NCBI GenBank assembly: GCA_903875455.1 | Contig: CAIQWF010000004.1 | Coordinates: 1 to 43,225, forward strand | Length of the DNA: 43,225 bases | Direction of reading: 5' to 3' | From: an uncultured Pseudomonadota bacterium | GTDB taxonomy: Bacteria; Pseudomonadota; Gammaproteobacteria; Methylococcales; Methylomonadaceae | Shown here: positions 36,969 to 43,225 of the stretch, piece after piece | Layout of the letters: the number at the start of each line of letters is the position of its first letter | How positions within the stretch are numbered: position 1 is the stretch's first letter | Notes under the pieces: model-generated | Told to the model about the DNA's origin: nothing | Seen by the model: the letters and a program-made list of their open reading frames with translations, nothing else | Databases searched by the model: none | Translations under genes and position numbers: made by a program

Positions 36969-37370
36969 ATGAAAATTCGGTCATTATTTGTTTTATCATT
37001 TTTATTGACAGTCTCTGTTGCCCCTGTCCATGCTGAAAACAATCCTGCGCCGCATAAGGCTCATCATCTGGTTGTGGTCTGGCTAAAACAGCACGGTGAC
37101 AAAAATATCCGTAACCAATATATCGAAGCCAGTAAAGGTCTTGCCAAATTGCCGGGCGTTTTATCCTATAACATCGGCACACCGGCGATGATGAAACGTG
37201 ATAACCCCAGTCCTGCATTGGATGATTCTTTTGATATTGCCATTTCCAGCACTTTTGAAAGCCTGCAAGCTCTGGAGAATTATTCAAAACATGCAGAGCA
37301 TCAAAAAGTGATTCAGGATGTTTTAAAACCCTTGGTTGCAAAATATAAAGTTTATGATTTTGTTGAATAA
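36969..37370 (+). CDS. Exported Dabb (stress-responsive A/B barrel) domain protein
   Basis: A protein of 133 residues with a signal peptide (MKIRSLFVLSFLLTVSVAPVHA, cleavage after VHA) and one Dabb domain (HHLVVVWLKQHGD...LAKLPGVLSYNIGTP...FDIAISSTFESLQALENYSKHAEHQKV). The His-rich start, the PGV turn and the F.S...L..Y..H..H pattern are typical of this dimeric ferredoxin-like barrel family, most members of which lack signal peptides. I prefer the second ATG (36969) because AGAGGA lies eight bases before it; the first ATG (36963) would be only two bases away. It sits between murJ and ribF, which is not a standard location, so it may be an insertion into the block. The function is unknown; periplasmic location is inferred. 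Confidence 0.8.
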   Translation: MKIRSLFVLSFLLTVSVAPVHAENNPAPHKAHHLVVVWLKQHGDKNIRNQYIEASKGLAKLPGVLSYNIGTPAMMKRDNPSPALDDSFDIAISSTFESLQALENYSKHAEHQKVIQDVLKPLVAKYKVYDFVE

Positions 37371-37422
37371 GCTGTTTGAAAATCCGGTAAAATTGACAGC
37401 TTTTATTTTTTAAGTTTCGCTG

Positions 37423-38355
37423 ATGCAGATCATTAGAGGATTAGCCCATACAATACCGCTGGAACATGGCTGCGTTTTAACAATCGGCAATTTTGACGGT
37501 TTGCATTTGGGGCATAAAGCGGTCATTGAAAAACTGGCGCAACAGGGAAAGTTATTAGGCTTGCCGGTGGTGGTGATTATTTTTGAACCGCAGCCGCTGG
37601 AATATTTTTTAGCAACAAACGCGCCCTCACGGTTGACCCGATTGCGGGAAAAAGTGATACAGTTCAGTGGATTGCCGGTTGATGAGCTGGTTATTTTGCG
37701 CTTTAGCCGCGCCTTTGCCAATTACGATGCTGAAGATTTTATCGAGCAGATTCTAGTCAAAAAGCTGAATGTAAAACATTTGGTGATAGGTGATGATTTT
37801 CACTTTGGCAAGTCGCGACGCGGCAATTTTGCAATGTTGCGTGAAAAAGGCAAACTGTTTGGCTTTAAAGTCGAAAATACCCAGTCTTACCAGGTGCAAG
37901 GTTTGCGGGTGAGCAGCACCCTGATTCGTGATGCGCTGGGGGATGGCAATTTAAAGCTGGCGGCAAAATTATTGGGACGTTCGTACTCGATTTGTGGACG
38001 GGTGGCACATGGCAATAAACTGGGGCGGACCTTAGGCTTTCCTACTGCGAATATTCAGTTACTGCGAAAAAATACCCCGGTTAATGGTGTGTTTACGGTG
38101 ACGGTGACCGGTGTGAGTAATCAGGAATTGCATGGTGTGGCAAATGTTGGCACGCGCCCGACTGTTGACGGTAACGCCAAGGTAATTTTGGAGGTTCACC
38201 TGTTTGACTTTAATAAGGAAATTTATGGCCATTATGTGGAGGTGCATTTTAAGCATAAAATCAGGGATGAGATTAGGTTTGAATCGATTGAGCAGTTAAA
38301 AAGTCAGATTGAACAGGATGTGATTGAGGCGAAGGCGTTTTTTGAAAATTTATAG
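37423..38355 (+). CDS. ribF: Bifunctional riboflavin kinase / FAD synthetase
   Basis: A protein of 310 residues making FMN from riboflavin and then FAD. The N-terminal adenylyltransferase domain (about 1-185) has TIGNFDGLHLGHKAVI (the HxGH-type motif), VIIFEPQPLEYF, GDDFHFGKSRRGN and the closing VSSTLIRDAL. The C-terminal flavokinase domain (about 186-305) has GRVAHGNKLGRTLGFPTANI, GVANVGTRPTVDG and LEVHLFDFNKEIYG. All known catalytic motifs are present, and length is typical. There is no recognisable FMN riboswitch or strong promoter in the 52-base space after the Dabb gene, so it may be read from upstream. Confidence 0.96.
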   Translation: MQIIRGLAHTIPLEHGCVLTIGNFDGLHLGHKAVIEKLAQQGKLLGLPVVVIIFEPQPLEYFLATNAPSRLTRLREKVIQFSGLPVDELVILRFSRAFANYDAEDFIEQILVKKLNVKHLVIGDDFHFGKSRRGNFAMLREKGKLFGFKVENTQSYQVQGLRVSSTLIRDALGDGNLKLAAKLLGRSYSICGRVAHGNKLGRTLGFPTANIQLLRKNTPVNGVFTVTVTGVSNQELHGVANVGTRPTVDGNAKVILEVHLFDFNKEIYGHYVEVHFKHKIRDEIRFESIEQLKSQIEQDVIEAKAFFENL

Positions 38356-38367
38356 AAGAAATAAACT

Positions 38368-38556
38368 ATGCAAACTATTCAGGTGACTCTCAACGATTCG
38401 CTGCTGGAGCAAGCGGTGTTGCGTTTGGCAAAAGAGCAGCACCAGAATTTGCAGGAGTTTGTGATGGCAGCGTTTTTCACAAGAATTTGTGAAAAAGTCA
38501 TTTTTGGAGCTGATAAAAAGATATGGGTAAGAAATAGATTAAGCGCGGCAGAATAG
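38368..38556 (+). CDS. Small ribbon-helix-helix-like protein, possible antitoxin-type regulator
   Basis: A peptide of 62 residues starting 12 bases after ribF. The first 38 residues, MQTIQVTLNDSLLEQAVLRL followed by AKEQHQNLQEFVMAAFF, have the strand-helix-helix pattern of MetJ/Arc-type (CopG-like) DNA-binding proteins: an alternating hydrophobic strand, a short helix, a turn and a second helix. The remaining tail (TRICEKVIFGADKKIWVRNRLSAAE) has no recognised pattern. In toxin-antitoxin pairs such a protein would bind DNA and neutralise its partner. No classical toxin is adjacent; the next gene is a PD-(D/E)XK-like protein. The assignment is by pattern only, and the tail could reflect an old frameshift. 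Confidence 0.5.
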   Translation: MQTIQVTLNDSLLEQAVLRLAKEQHQNLQEFVMAAFFTRICEKVIFGADKKIWVRNRLSAAE

Positions 38557-38634
38557 GTAGAGTGATAATGAAACCTGTCGCCCCAAATAATTAAAGGTGA
38601 AAATATGAGCGCAACAAATTTTAAAGGATAAAAA
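38557..38634 (+). other. Spacer with two nine-codon mini reading frames
   Basis: ATG 38568 to TAA 38594 encodes MKPVAPNN. ATG 38605 to TAA 38631 encodes MSATNFKG, preceded by AAAGGTG. The AAAGGA inside the second frame is the Shine-Dalgarno of the next gene, whose ATG comes three bases after the mini-frame stop, a layout suited to translational coupling. Short frames like these also arise by chance. Confidence 0.35.
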
Positions 38635-39243
38635 ATGTCATACAGCGATTTTGACCTGAAAAAAGTAAAACAAAATCTTGGTGTTCATGTCATTGAAGCT
38701 GAAGGTCTTTTTTCTTTGCTGGAAAAAACAACTATTTCCCCCGTATTAGAAGAAATATTAGCGGAAAACGTACCTTTAGCTCGAGCTATTAATACCGAAA
38801 AAGCCCGTTCAGAACTGATTATTTCGCCAATCTTGGTTGAATTACGCAAAATTTTAAAACATAAAATCAGCCTTTTTTCAGGAATTGAATTTAATGTTGA
38901 TAAAGAAAAAGGTTTGAATGGATTTTGTGGTTTTATTATTAGTTCGGCACAAGAACAATTAGAGTTAGTTAGTCCGGTGATTGCAATCGTTGAAGCAAAA
39001 AATGAAAATTTAATTTCAGGTTTAGGACAATGTATTGCCGAAATGGTTGCGGCAAAAATTTTTAACGAAGCCGAAAATCAGCAAACAATAAAAAAAATAT
39101 ACGGTGTGGTGACGATTGGAACAGTATGGAAATTTTTGAAAATGGACTGCTTAAATGTCAGCATTGATTTAGATGATTATTCCATTGAACATCCCGATAA
39201 AATTATCGGCATTTTGTTGGCGATGATTGCTCAAAATGCTTAA
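38635..39243 (+). CDS. PD-(D/E)XK-like protein of unknown function
   Basis: A protein of 202 residues. It has a conserved opening (MSYSDFDLKKVKQNLGV), then NTEKARSELIISPILVELRK and LFSGIEFNVDKEKGLNGFCGFIIS. A candidate nuclease-type core has E-rich and G-D/E-type strands followed by VIAIVEAKNENLISGLGQCI and AEM. The E-A-K motif after an acidic strand, plus the GLGQCIAEM helix, is what I expect of a PD-(D/E)XK fold, as seen in related hypothetical proteins that are plentiful in cyanobacteria and some gammaproteobacteria. The start has AAAGGA six bases upstream. The gene and the one before it are AT-rich by eye and sit inside an otherwise housekeeping block, suggesting horizontal gain. Nuclease activity is inferred, not shown. 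Confidence 0.6.
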   Translation: MSYSDFDLKKVKQNLGVHVIEAEGLFSLLEKTTISPVLEEILAENVPLARAINTEKARSELIISPILVELRKILKHKISLFSGIEFNVDKEKGLNGFCGFIISSAQEQLELVSPVIAIVEAKNENLISGLGQCIAEMVAAKIFNEAENQQTIKKIYGVVTIGTVWKFLKMDCLNVSIDLDDYSIEHPDKIIGILLAMIAQNA

Positions 39244-39294
39244 AGCGAATAAATAAAGATAGATTTTAAAACTTATGAATTTGAATGAGCCATC

Positions 39295-42120
39295 ATGGAT
39301 TACAAAAACACCCTGAACCTACCGAAAACCGCCTTTCCAATGAAAGGCAATCTGGAACAAGCCGAACCCGAACGCCTGAAACAATGGACGCAAAAGCAGT
39401 TGTACCAAAAAATCAGGGAAATCGCCGCCGGTCGTCCAAAATTTGTGCTGCATGATGGCCCTCCTTACGCCAACGGCGAAATCCATATCGGCCATGCGGT
39501 GAATAAAGTGTTAAAAGATTTTATTCTGAAATCAAAAACCTTAAGCGGTTTTGATGCGCCTTACGTTCCCGGCTGGGATTGTCACGGTTTGCCGATTGAA
39601 TTGCAGGTGGAGAAAAAAATTGGTAAAGCGGGCGTGAAAGTCACACCGGAAGTGTTTCGCAAAGAATGCCGCAGTTATGCCGCCAAGCAAGTCGCGATTC
39701 AAAAAGAAGCGTTTATCCGCTTGGGGATTTTGGGCGACTGGGAAAATCCGTATTTGACGATGGATTACAAATTTGAAGCCGATATTGTGCGTTCACTGGG
39801 AAAAATTCACGCCAATGGTCACTTAAGCCAAGGTGCAAAACCGGTGCATTGGTGTACCGATTGCGGTTCAGCCTTGGCGGAAGCGGAAGTGGAATACGAA
39901 AACAAACATTCTCCCGCTATTGATGTGCGTTTTAAAGTGGTTGATACCAATGCGTTTATGAAGTGTTGTCATCGCGTTCCGCAACATGAAGGACACGGTA
40001 AATTATCGGTGGTGATTTGGACGACCACCCCTTGGACATTGCCCGCGAATCAGGCGGTGGCGTTAAATCCGAAACTGGAATATGCGGTGGTGCAGGTTGA
40101 AAAAGACGGTCATCAGGAGCGTTTATTGATTGCCGAAGCCTTATTAAAAGATGCAATGGCCCGTTATGACATCGAAAATTATCATGTCATCGCTTATTGC
40201 AACGGTGCGGCGTTGGAGGGGCAATTACTGCATCATCCGTTTTATGAGCGGCAAGTGCCGATTATTTTAGGCGACCATGTCACCACCGATGCTGGAACCG
40301 GTGCAGTGCATACCGCCCCAGGTCATGGTCAGGAAGACTATGTGGTCGGGCAAAAATACGGCTTGTTGGTGGATAATCCGGTCGGCAGCAACGGCGTGTT
40401 TTTGCCGAATACTGAATTGTTTGCCGGTGAGCATGTGTTCAACGCCAATCCGAAAGTGGTGGACGTGTTAAAACAACGCGGCAAACTGTTGCATCACGAA
40501 GCGATTTTCCACAGTTATCCGCATTGCTGGCGACACAAAACCCCGATTATTTTCCGCGCCACCGCACAATGGTTCATTTCGATGGATCAGAAAAGCTTAC
40601 GCGAAACGGCGTTGAATGAAGTGAAAAAAGTTGAGTGGATTCCTGATTGGGGGCAAGCACGAATTGAAAGCATGATGGATAATCGTCCTGATTGGTGTAT
40701 TTCCCGCCAGCGGACTTGGGGTGTGCCGATTACCTTTTTCATTCATAAAGAAACCCGCGCCTTACATCCGAACACCGATGAGCTAGTGGAAAAAGTCGCG
40801 TTACTCATCGAGAAAGAAGGCATTGAAGCGTGGTTTGCGTTGAAGGCCGAAGATTTGCTCGGTGAGGAGGCGGCGCAATACGAAAAAATGTCTGATACGT
40901 TAGACGTTTGGTTTGATTCCGGTGTCACACATGAAGCGGTGTTGAATCGTCGTGATTACTTACATTTTCCTGCGGATTTATATTTAGAAGGTTCAGATCA
41001 GCATCGCGGCTGGTTTCAATCGTCATTACTGGCTTCCACCGCGATGAACGATGTTGCACCTTATAAAGCCGTTTTAACACACGGCTTTACCGTTGATGCG
41101 CACGGCAAAAAAATGTCGAAATCGGCAGGCAACGTGGTTGCACCGCAAGCGGTGATGAAAGAACTGGGTGCAGATGTATTGCGTTTGTGGGTGGCGGCAA
41201 CCGATTATCGCGGCGAAATGAATGTGTCGGATGAAATTTTAAAACGCACCTCTGACGGTTATCGGCGCTTGCGCAATACTGCGCGTTTCTTGCTGTCGAA
41301 TCTGGACGGCTTTAATCCTGCGACTGACCTTGTTGCACCAGCGGATATGCTGGCTTTGGACCGTTGGGTGGTAGACAAGGCCTATCAATTGCAGCAAGAA
41401 GTGATTGCACTGTACGAAACCTATCAGTTCCAGCCGATTTATCAAAAAATTCTGCATTTTTGTTCGATTGAACTGGGCGGTTTTTATTTAGACATTACCA
41501 AAGACCGCCAATACACGGCGAAAACTGATGGCTTGGCCAGACGTTCTGCGCAAACCGCGATGTATCACGTTATCGAGGCTTTAACCCGTTGGCTGGCGCC
41601 GATTACCAGTTACACGGCAGATGAATTGTGGCAGTTTATTCCGGGCGAACGGGCTGAATCAGTATTTTTGGAAACCTGGTATCAAGGTTTATTTCCCTTG
41701 GATGAAAATGCAACCATTACGCGCGAAACGTGGGATAAAGTCACCGAAGTCCGTGCTGCGGTCAGCAAAGAGTTGGAGCAGTTGCGCGGTAAAGGTGAAG
41801 TCGGCTCATCATTAAATGCGGAAGTCGCGTTGTATGCGAATGAAGCGAATTTTGCGGAATTAAATAAAGTTGCCAGCGAATTGCATTTTGTTTTCATTAC
41901 TTCAAAAGCCACACTGGCACCATTGTCAGAAAGACCGGACGATGCAATTGCCAGTGAATTGAGCGGGTTAAAATTAAAAATTGCAGCTTCAGCACATCAA
42001 AAATGTGTGCGCTGCTGGCATCAACGGCCTGATGTTGGCACTCATGCCGAGCATCCTGAGCTTTGCGGTCGTTGTGTGGAAAATGTGGCAGGTCACGGTG
42101 AAGTACGACATTATGCTTAA
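39295..42120 (+). CDS. ileS: Isoleucyl-tRNA synthetase
   Basis: A class I aminoacyl-tRNA synthetase of 941 residues that charges tRNA-Ile. It opens with [18 protein letters not shown] and has the HIGH motif in [13 protein letters not shown] (about residue 65) and the editing (CP1) domain with [14 protein letters not shown] and [26 protein letters not shown] and the KMSKS loop in [13 protein letters not shown] follow, with the anticodon-binding region after that. A C-terminal zinc finger has four cysteines (CVRCW...CGRC). This is the bacterial, zinc-containing, mupirocin-sensitive-type IleS with complete length. It overlaps the start of lspA by eight bases, so the two are translationally coupled, as in many gammaproteobacteria. 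No T-box is present, as expected outside Firmicutes. Confidence 0.98.
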   Translation: MDYKNTLNLPKTAFPMKGNLEQAEPERLKQWTQKQLYQKIREIAAGRPKFVLHDGPPYANGEIHIGHAVNKVLKDFILKSKTLSGFDAPYVPGWDCHGLPIELQVEKKIGKAGVKVTPEVFRKECRSYAAKQVAIQKEAFIRLGILGDWENPYLTMDYKFEADIVRSLGKIHANGHLSQGAKPVHWCTDCGSALAEAEVEYENKHSPAIDVRFKVVDTNAFMKCCHRVPQHEGHGKLSVVIWTTTPWTLPANQAVALNPKLEYAVVQVEKDGHQERLLIAEALLKDAMARYDIENYHVIAYCNGAALEGQLLHHPFYERQVPIILGDHVTTDAGTGAVHTAPGHGQEDYVVGQKYGLLVDNPVGSNGVFLPNTELFAGEHVFNANPKVVDVLKQRGKLLHHEAIFHSYPHCWRHKTPIIFRATAQWFISMDQKSLRETALNEVKKVEWIPDWGQARIESMMDNRPDWCISRQRTWGVPITFFIHKETRALHPNTDELVEKVALLIEKEGIEAWFALKAEDLLGEEAAQYEKMSDTLDVWFDSGVTHEAVLNRRDYLHFPADLYLEGSDQHRGWFQSSLLASTAMNDVAPYKAVLTHGFTVDAHGKKMSKSAGNVVAPQAVMKELGADVLRLWVAATDYRGEMNVSDEILKRTSDGYRRLRNTARFLLSNLDGFNPATDLVAPADMLALDRWVVDKAYQLQQEVIALYETYQFQPIYQKILHFCSIELGGFYLDITKDRQYTAKTDGLARRSAQTAMYHVIEALTRWLAPITSYTADELWQFIPGERAESVFLETWYQGLFPLDENATITRETWDKVTEVRAAVSKELEQLRGKGEVGSSLNAEVALYANEANFAELNKVASELHFVFITSKATLAPLSERPDDAIASELSGLKLKIAASAHQKCVRCWHQRPDVGTHAEHPELCGRCVENVAGHGEVRHYA

Positions 42121-42598
42121 ATGGTTATGGGTTTCGTTTCTGGCTTTGGTTTTAGACCAAGCCAGTAAAGTCGCGGTGGATAGTTCGATGCGTTTGTATG
42201 AGTCTATCGCAATTATGCCGTTTTTTAATCTGACGTATGTTCACAACACTGGTGCGGCGTTTAGTTTTCTGGCCCATGCCGGTGGCTGGCAACGCTGGCT
42301 GTTTGCAGGATTGGCGTTGATTATCAGCATCGCAATCGGGGTATGGATTTCACGGTTAAGAGAGCGGGAAGTCTTATTGGCAGTGGCGTTATCGCTGGTT
42401 TTAGGCGGGGCGGTAGGAAATTTAATCGACCGTGTGGTGTATGGTTATGTGATTGATTTTCTCGATGTCTATTATCAAACCTGGCATTGGCCGGCGTTTA
42501 ATATTGCTGATTCGGCGATTTGTGTGGGCGTATTTTTAATGTTGCTGGAAAGTTTTGGCATTGGTCGGCCTGTGGAAGAGCAGCCTGCTTCAGAGTAG
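42113..42598 (+). CDS. lspA: Lipoprotein signal peptidase (signal peptidase II)
   Basis: An inner-membrane aspartyl protease of 161 residues that removes signal peptides from prolipoproteins. The start at ATG 42113 ([20 protein letters not shown]) lies inside the end of ileS. Four transmembrane helices are visible. The active-site aspartates lie in [15 protein letters not shown] and FNIADSAI, and the DQASK and [15 protein letters not shown] motifs are also conserved. Earlier in-frame start codons exist but lie within ileS and would add residues foreign to the family. The enzyme would process the tiny lipoproteins at 14359-14833. A terminator follows 22 bases after the stop. Confidence 0.97.
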   Translation: MLKWLWVSFLALVLDQASKVAVDSSMRLYESIAIMPFFNLTYVHNTGAAFSFLAHAGGWQRWLFAGLALIISIAIGVWISRLREREVLLAVALSLVLGGAVGNLIDRVVYGYVIDFLDVYYQTWHWPAFNIADSAICVGVFLMLLESFGIGRPVEEQPASE

Positions 42599-42620
42599 TT
42601 TTGCAGAATCTGCAACCGAG

Positions 42621-42665
42621 GCAAATTCCGCCGAATGGGATAACAAACTCATTCGGCGGTTTTGC
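42621..42665 (+). terminator. Rho-independent terminator of ileS-lspA
   Basis: CCGCCGAATG (42628-42637) pairs with CATTCGGCGG (42650-42659). An outer GCAAA/TTTGC pairing extends the stem and supplies the T-run. Confidence 0.9.
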
Positions 42666-42921
42666 ATTGTAAAGATTACTTTACGTGCTTGTAATATCCA
42701 TTAAATATTTGCTTAAGCTGTTGAAATATAAAATATTTAAAACTCTTAAAATTCTGATGTGTACTAAAAAATGTACTAAAAATAAAAAGTTTTTAAAAAA
42801 CAGCTCTGGATTTTATAGGAAAAACTATTTTAATTTAGGGTTATTTTTTTAGCGGTTCCTCAGAATTTAACCGGCAAAGCTTGCGCTTGATTTTTCCCTG
42901 ACATAAATTCCAGCAAGGCAT
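42666..42921. other. AT-rich non-coding stretch
   Basis: About 250 bases with no supported gene, RNA or repeat family. Two close TGTACTAAAAA copies (near 42760-42781) form a short direct repeat. Nothing else stands out. Confidence 0.4.
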
Positions 42922-42950
42922 AAAAAAGGCAGTGGTTAGCTGCCTTTTTA
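42922..42950. terminator. Bidirectional hairpin terminator
   Basis: AAAAAGGCAG (42923-42932) pairs with CTGCCTTTTT (42940-42949), flanked by A-runs on one side and T-runs on the other, so it works in both directions. On the minus strand it lies directly after the stop of the small frame 42951-43064. Confidence 0.8.
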
Positions 42951-43064
42951 TCAGTGCCTCTCATCGTTTGGTCTTTCTGTAATAGCCGGGGGTTTCTCGT
43001 TTATTTTTCCAATGATATCGGCAAGAAATTCATTAGCGGCGGTTATAGTGCGGATATTCTGCAT
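42951..43064 (-). CDS. Short leftward reading frame, small protein or 3' gene remnant
   Basis: MQNIRTITAANEFLADIIGK followed by INEKPPAITERPNDERH gives 37 residues. The frame stays open a further 13 codons upstream (LNLESSRAENALK) to a TGA, without another ATG. Composition and helix-like patterning look protein-like, and a terminator starts at the next base after the stop, which suggests a once-complete transcription unit. There is no Shine-Dalgarno before the ATG, so it may be the truncated end of a longer gene, for example a phage-type small regulator. No family recognised. Confidence 0.35.
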   Translation of the reverse strand: MQNIRTITAANEFLADIIGKINEKPPAITERPNDERH

Positions 43065-43121
43065 TTTAAGGGCATTTTCAGCGCGGCTTGATTCAAGATT
43101 GAGTCAGGCGGCTTAAATAAA

Positions 43122-43152
43122 AAAGCCCCGAAGGAATTAACCAACTGGGCTT
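43122..43152 (-). terminator. Leftward terminator near the window edge
   Basis: On the minus strand, AAGCCC (18-base loop) GGGCTT is followed by TTTTATTT. It would end a leftward transcript entering from beyond the right edge. Between it and the edge (43153-43225) only a 14-codon frame (MNNLKSIRQICIDS, 43155-43199) is seen, which I do not support as a gene. Confidence 0.5.
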
Positions 43153-43225
43153 AATCATGAGTCAATGCAAATTTGTCTTATGCTTTTTAAATTATTCATA
43201 AGGTTTTCTTATACAGTAATTCCCC

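Noticed and set aside
42760-42781. Two TGTACTAAAAA strings as a phage attachment site.
   Set aside because: No integrase gene, no tRNA gene and no second boundary within the window. AT-rich sequence easily gives such short repeats.

Overview
The window is a chromosomal segment of a Gram-negative bacterium, most likely a gammaproteobacterium. The block rpsT / murJ / ribF / ileS / lspA, plus CmoM, UPF0114, a two-domain polyphosphate:AMP phosphotransferase and DUF2970, all fit that class. A Methylococcales-like (methanotroph-type) host is my best guess from the mix of protein types, but no methane-oxidation gene is present, so this stays an inference. Base composition looks moderate in GC. The stretches near 126-353, 11000-12200, 14300-14950, 38560-39240 and 42660-43225 look AT-richer by eye.

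Layout. 1-353: the tail of an unidentified gene and a broken Uma2-type nuclease fragment. 393-5400: tRNA-modification methyltransferase cmoM, two alpha/beta-hydrolase esterases, NADP isocitrate dehydrogenase (opposite strand) and a fused NMN adenylyltransferase/Nudix protein. 5504-10931: a putative outer-membrane barrel protein, a UPF0114 membrane protein in an operon behind metH, and a DUF2970 membrane peptide. 11013-14943: a set of small unknown envelope genes, namely a membrane protein and an exported protein in one operon, a divergent 43-residue single-span membrane peptide with an acidic tail, a multi-pass HTTM-DCC fusion, and a tandem family of tiny lipoproteins with a decayed third copy. 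15113-19221: ilvA, the polyphosphate:AMP phosphotransferase and an exported Cys-rich unknown protein.

19393-34482 is dominated by three very large hybrid histidine kinases (1783, 1015 and 1668 residues). Each carries HisKA, HATPase_c, receiver and HPt modules on one chain. The first senses through two different periplasmic binding-protein-like domains plus five PAS domains, the second through a CHASE domain plus PAS, and the third is cytosolic with seven PAS domains. Three of those seven form a tandem repeat of exactly 126 codons per unit. A phosphotransferase/P-loop kinase fusion lies between kinases 2 and 3. No response regulator with an output domain is present, so the relay must end elsewhere.

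35020-42598 is a housekeeping block (rpsT opposite; murJ, an exported Dabb protein, ribF, ileS and lspA forward). It is interrupted by an AT-rich pair: a ribbon-helix-helix-like small protein and a PD-(D/E)XK-like protein. 42599-43225 is mostly non-coding, with several hairpin terminators and one short leftward reading frame that may be a gene remnant.
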